The position numbers and the translations under genes were made by a program. This document shows, one piece after another, positions 44,114-52,551 of a DNA stretch of 64,000 nt; the first letter of the stretch is position 1; each line of letters opens with the position of its first letter. Source of the DNA: JAJEFO01 sp022819605 (GTDB lineage Bacteria; Pseudomonadota; Alphaproteobacteria; Rhodobacterales; Rhodobacteraceae); assembly GCA_965221545.1 (NCBI GenBank), contig OZ244901.1, forward strand, positions 1,302,001 to 1,366,000. The letters are read 5' to 3'. The notes under the pieces are model-generated. The model saw nothing but the letters and a program-made list of their open reading frames with translations, was not told the origin of the DNA and ran no database searches.

Positions 44114-45163
44114 TCAGCCTCCGATCCGCGCACCCGTCTCGCTGTCAAACAGGTGACAATGCGAACTCTCTATCCGGATCGAGACGGTGTCCCCTATCTC
44201 GGCCCGGAACGCCTTGTCGGTCTTGGCGCTGACGAGCGTCCCGCCGATGCGAAGGCTGGCCATTGCCGCGTCTCCCAGGAGTTCGAGCGTGTAGATGGGT
44301 GCGGTGATCTGCCCGCTTTCCGTCGAGACCTCGGCGTCCTCTGCGCGGAAACCGAGCGTCACCTTGCCGTCAGGCGCGCCGAGACCGCCGATCTCAGTGC
44401 TTTCGGTACGGAAGACGCCATCCTTTACCGTGCCGTCGATCAGGTTCATGGCCGGGTTGCCGATGAAGCCTGCCACGAATGTGTTTGCGGGGTAGTCATA
44501 GATTTCGGTCGGAGAACCCACCTGCTGGACCACGCCGCGCTCCATCACCACCACGCGGTCGGCAAGCGTCATGGCCTCGATCTGGTCATGGGTCACGTAA
44601 ATTGTGGTCACCGCCAGTTCGTGGCTGAGATTCTTGATCTGGGCGCGGGTTGACACCCTGAGCTTGGCGTCGAGGTTCGAAAGCGGTTCGTCCATCAGAA
44701 AAACGTTGGGTTCGCGCACGATGGCGCGGGCCAGCGCCACGCGCTGGCGCTGGCCGCCGGAGAGTTCCGCCGGCTTGCGATGAAGGAACTCGTCCAGCTC
44801 CACCATTGAACTGGCGCGCATGACCTTGTCTTCGTGCCCGCCAGGACTTGTCCCCCTGACCTTGAGCGGGAAGCGGATGTTCTCGTACACGTTCATGTTT
44901 GGGTAGAGGGCATAGCTCTGGAACACCATGGCCACGTCCCGGTCCTTGGGCTCGAGATCGTTGACGACCTTGCCGTCGATCAGGATGTCGCCTTCGGTCG
45001 GATCTTCCAGGCCCGCGATCATCCGCATCGTTGTCGTTTTGCCGCAGCCAGACGGACCAAGCAGCACCAGAAACTCGCGATCCGGAATGGACAGGTCAAA
45101 ATTGTCGACGCCGACAAACGATCCCCAGCGCTTTGAGACGCTCTTCAATTGAATCTCGGCCAA
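44114..45163 (-). CDS. MalK/UgpC-type ABC transporter ATPase, without visible partners
   Basis: 349 residues, the usual size of sugar-importer ATPases. Walker A GPSGCGKTTTMR, signature LSGGQRQRVALARAI, Walker B VFLMDEPLSNLDAK, and the switch His in YVTHDQIEAMTLADR. The C-terminal OB-like regulatory domain (TLGFRAEDAE) is present. It starts with TTG at 45163, preceded by GGGGGGAGG. No ABC permease or binding protein is found in the window, so it must serve a transporter encoded elsewhere or be a relic. It is the first gene of the leftward operon. Confidence 0.92.
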   Translation of the reverse strand: MAEIQLKSVSKRWGSFVGVDNFDLSIPDREFLVLLGPSGCGKTTTMRMIAGLEDPTEGDILIDGKVVNDLEPKDRDVAMVFQSYALYPNMNVYENIRFPLKVRGTSPGGHEDKVMRASSMVELDEFLHRKPAELSGGQRQRVALARAIVREPNVFLMDEPLSNLDAKLRVSTRAQIKNLSHELAVTTIYVTHDQIEAMTLADRVVVMERGVVQQVGSPTEIYDYPANTFVAGFIGNPAMNLIDGTVKDGVFRTESTEIGGLGAPDGKVTLGFRAEDAEVSTESGQITAPIYTLELLGDAAMASLRIGGTLVSAKTDKAFRAEIGDTVSIRIESSHCHLFDSETGARIGG

Positions 45164-45196
45164 TGAATCCTCCCCCCAGAACCTGCGTTTGCATAC

Positions 45197-45258
45197 GCTT
45201 GCAAGCACTGTAGACTCGTGCGGCAATTGCAAGCAAGGTCTTTGTTGCGGACAATTGC
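45197..45258. promoter_or_regulatory. Palindromes in the divergent promoter region (candidate LacI operators)
   Basis: GCTTGCAAGC at 45197-45206 is a perfect palindrome; GCAATTGC lies at 45223-45230 and CAATTG at 45252-45257, with similar TTGCA half sites around them. They stand between the leftward operon with its LacI gene and the rightward SnoaL-amidohydrolase pair, where a LacI repressor would control both. Confidence 0.5.
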
Positions 45259-45259
45259 A

Positions 45260-46276
45260 ATGATGAGTGTGCTGGCAGGGGACATGGACGGCTTTCAGAG
45301 GCAGAAAGACGTCGTTCGGGCGTTTCATGCCGCCCTTGACGGGGCGGAAGGCGACGGGGTCACCGCGGTGCTCGAAGAATTCTCGGGCGCTAGCTTCCAG
45401 TGGCGCGGGTATCATCCGTTCGGCGTTCTGGACGATGTCCGGGACGTGTCCGGCCGGTTCTGGAAACCGTTGAAGCGTTCGCTCTCAAGACTTCAGCGGC
45501 GCGAGGACATCTTCTTCGCCGGCCTGAACGAAATCGACGGATACAGGACGACCTGGGTGGTCTCGATGGGCCACCTGCTTGGCCTCTTCGATGCGCCCTG
45601 GCTGGGCATTCGACCATCCGGCAAGATCGCGATGTTGCGCTACTGCACCTTCCATCGGGTTGAAGGCGACAGGATAGCGGAGACCGCGATGTATTTCGAC
45701 ATCCCGCATCTCATGGCCCAGGCGGGCCAGAATCCGTTTCCGGATGCGACGGCGCAGCATCTCGTGCAGCCGGGACCGCTGACCCATGACGGGTTGCTTC
45801 TGGACCCCCAGCCCGAATTAGAAGGCGTTCGCACGCTTGAACTGATCAACGCCATGATCACCGATCTTGGCAATTGGGACCTGGGCTTGCCGCTGGAGGA
45901 AGAACTCGAGCGCACATGGCACGATGACATGCTCTGGTGGGGTCCAACGGGCATCGGCGCGAGCTACACGATCGAACGATACGCAAAGCAGCACGCCGGT
46001 CCGTTTCGGGCGGCGTTCCGCAGGCGGACGCGAACCGGCCACATCGCGCGCCTGGCGGAAGGGCAATACGGCGGGTTCTTCGGCTGGCCAAACTTCACGG
46101 CGCGTCTGACCGGCGAATTCATGGGGCGCGCGCCGACCGGCCGCACGGGCGAGTTTCGCGTCATTGACATCTATCGCCGCGAGGGCGACCTGCTTGCCGA
46201 GAACTGGATCTTCATCGACCTGCCGCATTTTTGGAAAACGCAGGGCATCGACGTGCTCCCGGAGGAGGCAAAATGA
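45260..46276 (+). CDS. Double SnoaL-like protein, third of three
   Basis: About 338 residues, two NTF2-fold halves. VVRAFHAALDGAEGDGV starts the first; RTWHDDMLWWGPTGIGASYTIERY is in the second. It parallels the leftward paralogue at 41626-42669 over its length. The start is uncertain: ATG at 45260, 45263 or 45284 (MDGFQRQKD). A gene copy on each side of the same operator region suggests that both are needed for one pathway. Its stop overlaps the start of the amidohydrolase gene. Confidence 0.75.
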   Translation: MMSVLAGDMDGFQRQKDVVRAFHAALDGAEGDGVTAVLEEFSGASFQWRGYHPFGVLDDVRDVSGRFWKPLKRSLSRLQRREDIFFAGLNEIDGYRTTWVVSMGHLLGLFDAPWLGIRPSGKIAMLRYCTFHRVEGDRIAETAMYFDIPHLMAQAGQNPFPDATAQHLVQPGPLTHDGLLLDPQPELEGVRTLELINAMITDLGNWDLGLPLEEELERTWHDDMLWWGPTGIGASYTIERYAKQHAGPFRAAFRRRTRTGHIARLAEGQYGGFFGWPNFTARLTGEFMGRAPTGRTGEFRVIDIYRREGDLLAENWIFIDLPHFWKTQGIDVLPEEAK

Positions 46277-47157
46277 GAATCGACGCGCATCACCATCTAT
46301 GGGACCTTTCCGCCGTGCACTATCCCTGGCTGATGGCCAAGGGCGTCAGGCGCTTCTTCGGCGATTCTCGGCCAATCCAGCGGAACTACCTTCTCGGGGA
46401 ATTTCGAGCGGATGCACGTGGGTTCGGAGCATCTGTTCACATCCAGGTGGGTGCCGAGGACGCTTTCGCGGAAGCGTCGTGGGTGCAGGAAGTGGCAGAC
46501 GCACATCCGGATTGGCCCATGGCCCAGGTCGTTTTCGCCGACCTTACCTCCGAACGGCTAGGCGAAGAACTGGACCGGATGCAGGAACTCCCGACCGTGC
46601 GCGGCGTGCGCCAGATCGTGGGTCGCGCACCTGAAGAGGACAGGTCGACGGGCACGAACGCTCTGCTGGACGACCCGCGCTTCGTCGAGGGCCTGCGCGA
46701 AGTCGGGCGGAGAGGGTTGCGCTTTGATCTGCAACTGATTCCAGAACTCTGCGGCGCCATGGCGGACGTGCTCTCAGACGTGCCCGGAACACGCGTTGCG
46801 CTTTGCCATGCAGGGTCACCGCATGATCGGACGCCGGAAGGCCTCGCGGCATGGGCAAGGGAACTCGGGCGGCTGAGCAGGCTTCCGCAGGTTTCCGTCA
46901 AGCTCTCGGGGCTTGGCATGTTCGAGCATGACTGGACGAAAGATAGCGTTCGGCCCATCGTCGAGGCTTGCCTGGAGCAGTTCGGCGCGGCGAGGTGCAT
47001 GTTCGGGTCGAATTTCCCGGTGGACAGCCTGTATTCGGACTACCGCGCAATCGTGGAGGCATACGAGCACCTGGTGCCCGACGAGGCGAAACTGGCGGTC
47101 TTCGAGGAAACGGCCGCCGCCTTCTACGGACTCGGCAAAGTGCCCGGCGATCCGTGA
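46273..47157 (+). CDS. Amidohydrolase 2 family metal-dependent hydrolase
   Basis: 294 residues of the TIM-barrel group that includes 2-pyrone-4,6-dicarboxylate lactonase and related C-C or lactone hydrolases. MRIDAHHHLWD gives the HxH metal site. LCHAG lies after the central strand and CMFGSNFPVDS holds the conserved Asp near the end. The ATG is in an ATGA overlap with the SnoaL gene and has GGAGGAGG before it. It probably opens a lactone or similar ring formed in the pathway (inference). Confidence 0.87.
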   Translation: MRIDAHHHLWDLSAVHYPWLMAKGVRRFFGDSRPIQRNYLLGEFRADARGFGASVHIQVGAEDAFAEASWVQEVADAHPDWPMAQVVFADLTSERLGEELDRMQELPTVRGVRQIVGRAPEEDRSTGTNALLDDPRFVEGLREVGRRGLRFDLQLIPELCGAMADVLSDVPGTRVALCHAGSPHDRTPEGLAAWARELGRLSRLPQVSVKLSGLGMFEHDWTKDSVRPIVEACLEQFGAARCMFGSNFPVDSLYSDYRAIVEAYEHLVPDEAKLAVFEETAAAFYGLGKVPGDP

Positions 47158-47184
47158 CGAGGAGCGGACTTTGCGGCCGTGCAC

Positions 47185-47205
47185 GCTTCACCTGGTCAGT
47201 GAAGC
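47185..47205. terminator. Hairpin between convergent genes
   Basis: GCTTCAC and GTGAAGC form a 7-base stem with a 7-base loop. It lies at the end of the two converging genes and overlaps the stop codon of the thiamine-diphosphate enzyme. There is no clear T run, so terminator activity is uncertain. Confidence 0.35.
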
Positions 47206-48923
47206 CCGGACTTCTCAATTGAGATGTTCAGCAGAACCTGTCGTCGCTCCTTGGTCGCGACGGTGATTGATCGTTCCAGCGCAGCCGGTAGTTCCGTTCC
47301 GTCGACAACCGTTTCGGCATATGCGCGGCTGGCCTTGGCTATCGCCGCAAAGTCCGGACTGGGGCTCAGCGACGTTAGGGGCACGTCGTTCGACCTGGCT
47401 GCCAGCCCGTCCTTGTAGAGCCTCGTGACAGAGCTGCGCACGGCCCCCCATTCCTCGTTGTTCAGGACCAGGATGATGACGGGCAGGCCAAGCGCCTCGC
47501 AGACCTGATGGCACGCGACCGGATTCGCGAACATGTAGCTGCCGTCACCGACCGTGGCGAAGACGAGTCGTTCAGGATCCGCGAGCTGCGCGCCCATGGC
47601 TGCGGGCAGGCCCCAACCGAGCCCGCCGGAATGCGGCTCCTGGAAATAGGAGAGGTGATGTTCCAGTTCGAGGGGCGGCAGCGGACAGCCCAGTTCGTGG
47701 AACACGCTTGACTTGCGGCCCTTGACTGCCTGTCCGAGGCAGTGGCTCACCCACTCCTTTGACATGGGCGAACCATTCCCTGCCCGGGCCGTGTCTCGAA
47801 GCGCGTTTCGGTGGTCCTCGGCAAGGGCGGCAATCCTTGCGCGACGCTCGGCGACGTTCCTTTCGTTTCTGGCCTGCGCATTCGTGGCGGCAATGAGTTC
47901 GAGAAGCGCGGCTGCCGTGTCGCCGGCGAGCGTGACGTCCGAACGGAATGTTCGCATGGGCGACGATCTCGCAAAGAGCGGGTCGGGGCCGAGTTGAATG
48001 ATCTTCGCCGTCGGTGACGGGGCAGCGCGGTCGGGCCACCAGGGCGCAAGGGCGTTGATGACGAGAATGACGTCGGCCTCACGGACAAGTGCGTCCGGGG
48101 ACCAGTCGACGTGGCACGGGCTCGTCATGGGAATGGCGATCTGGTTGGCCCAGTAATGCGAAAGCGGGAAGGCCCAATCCTCGACCAGCCCGGCGAGCGC
48201 CTCGAAGGCCTCCTGGGAACCCGCGCCCCTTTGAGCGATGACAAGCGGCCTTTCGGCCCTGGCCAGGAGGGTTGCCGCAGTGGCCAGCGCATCGCGGTCG
48301 GGCGCGGTGGAGGCAGGCGCCATGTTCGTGCCCGCGTCAAGTCCGTCAAGCTGGCAGGGCTCGCACAAGACCTCCCGTGGGAGGCTCAGGTAGACCGGTC
48401 CCTTGGGATTCGAGTTGGCGATGGTCCAGCCGCGGTCCAGCACTGCCGCCAGATGGTCCGGGAACCGGAGCTCGTAGGTCCATTTGCAGGCTTCGCGCAC
48501 GAGGGCCGTCTGGTCGTGCATTTCCTGCCCCCAGCCGATCGGGACCGTGCGGGCGCCGAAGCGACCGCCTTCCATCACGGGTGTCCGCCCCGACATCAGG
48601 AACATCGGAACCTGATCGCAAGCGGCGTTGATGGCGCCGGTCGCACCGTTGGAGAGCCCGACATTGGTGTGCAGCAGCACGGCTTGGGCGTGACCCGAAA
48701 TCTGGTAGTATCCATGCGCCATGCCTACCGCTACGTGTTCGTGAGGCACGGTCACTGCCTGCGGCAGGTCGATGCCCTTGCTGCGCGCTTCGATCAATCC
48801 CTCGATGATGGGCGGAAAGTCCGTTCCGGAATTCGCGAACACGTAGCTGACGCCAAGCGCCTTCAGCTTGCCGAACAGCGCTCCCCCGGCTGTCATGAGC
48901 GAGGTGTCAGCACTTCCTTGCAT
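47196..48923 (-). CDS. Thiamine-diphosphate-dependent enzyme of the acetolactate synthase type
   Basis: 575 residues. The catalytic Glu is in VPHEHVAVGMAHGYY; the cofactor motif runs from GDGSYMFANPVACHQ to VLNNEEWG. The layout is that of acetolactate synthase, benzoylformate decarboxylase and sulfoacetaldehyde acetyltransferase-like enzymes. I chose the ATG at 48923; a GTG at 48941 is possible. It faces the amidohydrolase gene and stands apart from biosynthetic ilv genes, so a catabolic lyase or decarboxylase is more likely. The substrate is not clear. Confidence 0.87.
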   Translation of the reverse strand: MQGSADTSLMTAGGALFGKLKALGVSYVFANSGTDFPPIIEGLIEARSKGIDLPQAVTVPHEHVAVGMAHGYYQISGHAQAVLLHTNVGLSNGATGAINAACDQVPMFLMSGRTPVMEGGRFGARTVPIGWGQEMHDQTALVREACKWTYELRFPDHLAAVLDRGWTIANSNPKGPVYLSLPREVLCEPCQLDGLDAGTNMAPASTAPDRDALATAATLLARAERPLVIAQRGAGSQEAFEALAGLVEDWAFPLSHYWANQIAIPMTSPCHVDWSPDALVREADVILVINALAPWWPDRAAPSPTAKIIQLGPDPLFARSSPMRTFRSDVTLAGDTAAALLELIAATNAQARNERNVAERRARIAALAEDHRNALRDTARAGNGSPMSKEWVSHCLGQAVKGRKSSVFHELGCPLPPLELEHHLSYFQEPHSGGLGWGLPAAMGAQLADPERLVFATVGDGSYMFANPVACHQVCEALGLPVIILVLNNEEWGAVRSSVTRLYKDGLAARSNDVPLTSLSPSPDFAAIAKASRAYAETVVDGTELPAALERSITVATKERRQVLLNISIEKSGLH

Positions 48924-49033
48924 GAGGTTCTGGCGCTCCACTATTCACTTGCTTGATCTGCGCGGATGGGTAAATTCTCTTCCCTAGAACTGGCCACGTG
49001 CAGAATTGGCCAGTTTTTCATTGGGAGGACAAG

Positions 49034-50083
49034 ATGAAGCTTACGAATTTTGCGGCTGCCTTGGCCGCGACGGGACTGATTACGGGTGCCGCGGCCGCGC
49101 AGCAGAACCTGACGGCTGAGACCGCAAACGCCGCCGGCGTGCCCGGCAACACCGTTCTTGCACTTGGTGAATTCGCTTCGGCCGCCGGCATTGCGAACAT
49201 CCAGGTGGCCACGGGCCAGACGCTGACCAACTCGGTGCAAAATGTGGCGGAGGGCAAGACTGACATCACGGCCACGCCGTTCATTTTGCCATTCCTGCTG
49301 TCCAGGGGCGCAGGCCCTTACGCGAAGCTTGGACCGGAAACCGGAGCGGAATACGTGGACCGTCTTGCGGTCCTCTACACGTATCGGCTGGGAGCGTTCA
49401 CTCTGTCGGCGTACAACAGTTCTTCCGTTAAGGGCTGGGATGACCTCAAGGGCAAGAGCATCTACAACGGCCCGCCCCGGGGCGCAGCACTGACCAATGC
49501 CCGCGGCGTCGTCAAGATTGTCACAGGTCTCGTCGATGGCGAGGACTACACCGGTGTGCAGGTGAATTGGGACCAGGGGGTCAAGACCATGACAGACGGT
49601 TCCGCAGATGCATTCGTGCTTCCGTCGAGTTTCCCCGATGGCCGCCATACCCAGGCCGTTGCAGCCGGGGGCATGACCATGTGGTCGATGCCGAAGGACG
49701 TTTTCGAAGGTGAAGCGGCTCAGAAATACATGAGCGCTCCCGGCTCCGGCCGGGTCGAAATCCCGCTCAGCGAGGCCGTGCAGGCCGAAGGCGTGACAGT
49801 GGTTTCGGAGGATGACATGTTTCGCGGCGTGGCCACGGTCGGCGGCGAGATCGTGCGCAAGGAGATGGACGAGGAAACGGCTTACCAGTTGACGAAGGCC
49901 GTCCTCGACAATCTTGACGCCATCAAGTCAAAGACGCCGTTCTTGCCGAACGTCGCCTTGGGCGAAATTGACAACACGTCGACGACCGGCATGTGCGGCG
50001 CGATGCCCCTGAAATATCATCCCGGCGCCGTCCGCGCCTGGGAGGAAGCGGGCCATACCGTGCCGGACTGTGCCAAGCCGTGA
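49034..50083 (+). CDS. TAXI-family TRAP transporter substrate-binding protein
   Basis: Periplasmic binding protein of 349 residues. The signal peptide is MKLTNFAAALAATGLITGAAAAQ, with cleavage near AAA-Q. Typical TAXI features are SAAGIANIQVATGQTLTNSV, KSIYNGPPRGAAL and a long C-terminal helical part (QLTKAVLDNLD). The ATG follows GGGAGG. It is the first gene of the transporter-sulfatase operon, separated from the permease gene by two hairpins. It sets the substrate range, probably an organic acid. Confidence 0.92.
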   Translation: MKLTNFAAALAATGLITGAAAAQQNLTAETANAAGVPGNTVLALGEFASAAGIANIQVATGQTLTNSVQNVAEGKTDITATPFILPFLLSRGAGPYAKLGPETGAEYVDRLAVLYTYRLGAFTLSAYNSSSVKGWDDLKGKSIYNGPPRGAALTNARGVVKIVTGLVDGEDYTGVQVNWDQGVKTMTDGSADAFVLPSSFPDGRHTQAVAAGGMTMWSMPKDVFEGEAAQKYMSAPGSGRVEIPLSEAVQAEGVTVVSEDDMFRGVATVGGEIVRKEMDEETAYQLTKAVLDNLDAIKSKTPFLPNVALGEIDNTSTTGMCGAMPLKYHPGAVRAWEEAGHTVPDCAKP

Positions 50084-50088
50084 CGCCG

Positions 50089-50144
50089 CACCCGGCCTAG
50101 CCGGGTGAGACACTGACCGGACCGCCCGGCCCCGGGCGGTCCGG
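50089..50144 (+). terminator. Tandem hairpins between binding protein and permease genes
   Basis: First stem: CACCCGGC at 50089-50096 with GCCGGGTG at 50100-50107. Second stem: CCGGACCGCCCGG at 50117-50129 with its inverse at 50132-50144, very GC-rich. No T run follows. They probably act as an attenuator or stabilise the upstream messenger so that the binding protein is made in excess. Confidence 0.6.
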
Positions 50145-50199
50145 CATTCGTGCCGCCGAGGCGGGCAGCACCGTGGCCCGCGAGGAGGGAAAGGTCGCA

Positions 50200-52551
50200 A
50201 TGGCCGACGCAAACGCCGGATCGGAAGCGGCACCACGAACCTTCGCCGAGCGGTTGCTGTACGTGCTGGCTGTCCTGTTTGTCCTTGCCGGGCTGCTTAA
50301 CGCCACCCCAGGCATTCCTGGACTGGACGACGGTTTGCGAAGCTTGACGGGCTTCGACTGGATCACGTCCCGCAAGTTCCCCCGCGAGTGGTTCTTCCCC
50401 ATCATATTCGCGCTGATGATGCTCATCGTGGCTCTGAAGCACTCGATGTGGCGGGACTGGCGCGGGAAATCTCCCCGCCGCCGCTGGTTCGGGCTCTTCA
50501 TGGACGTCGCGCTGGTCATCACGGCAATGATGATCTCGACGACTTTCCTGATCGAGTTCGAGGCCATCTGCCTCATCGACCAGATCACCGGTGAGCGGGA
50601 GCGCCTGATCGCGGAAAGCCTGAAGGCCGAGAAGGAATTCGCCGAACTCTACGGTCTGCCAGAGCCCACGACGGTGGAAGACCCGCAGTGTGTCGGCACG
50701 ACTGGTGGCTGGCTGGTACTGATCGTGGGCGTCTCGATCCTCGTCTTCCTGTGTTACAACATCAAGGTTTGGGGTTTGCCGCTCGTGCTTGTGGCGATCG
50801 GGGTTGCGGCGTACACGTTCCTCACCGTCATGGTCTGGTACTTTCACGGTCCCGACGACATCAACAAGTACCTGATGACCAAGCTTGCGGGCGAACCCAG
50901 GTTGCTGAGCGACGGCCGTCCGAAGGTGCACGACATTCTCGTCAACAACGGGAGCGGCCTATTGGGCCGTTTCATGGACATCATCCTCAATACCATTTTC
51001 CCGTACCTGATCCTCGGATCGCTGTTCGGCGCATCTGCGGGCGGGCAATCGCTGATAAAGCTCGCGTTTCGCTGGACCCGCAACCTTGCGGGTGGGCCGG
51101 CGCATGCCGCAATCGTTTCCTCGGCCATGTTCGGAACGATCTCGGGCGGGCCGATCGTAAACGTGCTTTCGACCGGGGTGCTGACCATCCCGATGATGGT
51201 CAAGCGCGGGTTTTCCAAGGTCTTTGCCGGTGCCATGGAGGCAGCGGCCTCTTCCGGGGGCTCGATCATGCCGCCGGTGATGGGTGTCGCAGCCTTCGTT
51301 CTGGCCGCCTTGACCGGGGTGCCGTACAGCCAGGTCATCATTGCGGCCGCGATTCCGGCCCTTGCCTATTTCCTGTGCCTGTTCCTGGCCGTGGTCTTTC
51401 AGGCGCGCAAGCAGGAGATTAAGGCCTTCGGTCGGCTTACGCCCGAGATGGAGCTTGATCGCCAGGATCTTCTGAATCTCGGCATGATATTCGGGCCAAT
51501 CCTTGTCATTCTCGCCCTGCTCCTCACGACCAAGGATGAGGTGGGCTGCGGCTTGGTCGGCTGGCTTTTTGGAGCCGAGCGCGTGATCTCGGAGGCCGGA
51601 TGCCAGGTCAATTCGCTGCCCTGGGTGCTGAAGATCGTTCAAAACTCGGCTGGCGATGCAGGAAGCGCGGGCTGGTGGGCTGTTGCGTTTCTGATGATCC
51701 TTCTGTTCCTTGATCCGAAGATGCGGGCGCGGCCCCGCAAGCTGGTCGATGCCTTGGCGGACGCGGGATACCTGATCTCGACCCTCTATCTCATGTTCCT
51801 CGCCGTGACGATCATCGACTTCTGCCTGAAGTTCACCGGGTTGCCGGTCTTCATCGCGCTTGACGTGCTTGGGTGGCTGAAGAGTCTAGGGTTGGGTGCT
51901 GGAGGATCGTTTCTCTTCCAGCTCATGGCGCTGGTCGCCACGATGCTTCTTGCGGTCCTGCTTGGCATGGGCATGCCCGCCGTGCCTGCCTACGTGAACG
52001 TTGCCCTTCTGATGGGGCCGGTCCTGTCCGGCCTGGGCATGGCTGTGTTCACGGCACACATGTTCGTATTCTACTTTGCGGTGGCGTCAGCGATCACGCC
52101 TCCTGTCGCCTTGGCGGCATTTGCCGCGGCGTCGATAACCAAGCAGGACCCGATGCAGACCGGATTTGCGGCGGTCAGGATCGGGATCGTGATGTTCGTG
52201 ATCCCGTTCGTGTTTGCGCTCAACCCCGAATTGTTGCTGATCGAGGCAGCGTTCCTCGATCCTACCGCGACCGACGGAAGCTACCTTCCCGGGTATGACG
52301 GCACGGTGGATTGGGGCGCATTGGCCCTGATTCTGGGTCGGCTGCTGCTTGCGCTCGTCCTGCTTGCCAGTGCGTTGGCACGGTTTGATCGGACCTCGCT
52401 GGTGACATGGGATTGGGGCCTTCGCCTCGTGCTCGCCGTGCTCGTCATGTCCGGCAACCCGGTGGTTCATGGTCCAGCCGTTCTGGCTGGTGTCGCGATC
52501 CTGGCGTGGCATCGCTTCGGCGCACGGGGAAGGACTGCGGGCACGGCATGA
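50200..52551 (+). CDS. TRAP transporter fused permease (4TM-12TM type)
   Basis: 783 residues, many membrane helices. The DctQ-like small part is N-terminal (LLYVLAVLFVLAGLL, FALMMLIVALKH). The DctM-like part has the family stretch ASAGGQSLIKLAFR, GPAHAAIVSSAMFGTISGGPIVNVLSTG and EAAASSGGSIMPPVMG. The length of the fused type agrees with TAXI systems. Start ATG at 50200 with GGAGGGAAAGG upstream. Its stop overlaps the start of the sulfatase gene (ATGA), which ties import to desulfation. Confidence 0.93.
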   Translation: MADANAGSEAAPRTFAERLLYVLAVLFVLAGLLNATPGIPGLDDGLRSLTGFDWITSRKFPREWFFPIIFALMMLIVALKHSMWRDWRGKSPRRRWFGLFMDVALVITAMMISTTFLIEFEAICLIDQITGERERLIAESLKAEKEFAELYGLPEPTTVEDPQCVGTTGGWLVLIVGVSILVFLCYNIKVWGLPLVLVAIGVAAYTFLTVMVWYFHGPDDINKYLMTKLAGEPRLLSDGRPKVHDILVNNGSGLLGRFMDIILNTIFPYLILGSLFGASAGGQSLIKLAFRWTRNLAGGPAHAAIVSSAMFGTISGGPIVNVLSTGVLTIPMMVKRGFSKVFAGAMEAAASSGGSIMPPVMGVAAFVLAALTGVPYSQVIIAAAIPALAYFLCLFLAVVFQARKQEIKAFGRLTPEMELDRQDLLNLGMIFGPILVILALLLTTKDEVGCGLVGWLFGAERVISEAGCQVNSLPWVLKIVQNSAGDAGSAGWWAVAFLMILLFLDPKMRARPRKLVDALADAGYLISTLYLMFLAVTIIDFCLKFTGLPVFIALDVLGWLKSLGLGAGGSFLFQLMALVATMLLAVLLGMGMPAVPAYVNVALLMGPVLSGLGMAVFTAHMFVFYFAVASAITPPVALAAFAAASITKQDPMQTGFAAVRIGIVMFVIPFVFALNPELLLIEAAFLDPTATDGSYLPGYDGTVDWGALALILGRLLLALVLLASALARFDRTSLVTWDWGLRLVLAVLVMSGNPVVHGPAVLAGVAILAWHRFGARGRTAGTA

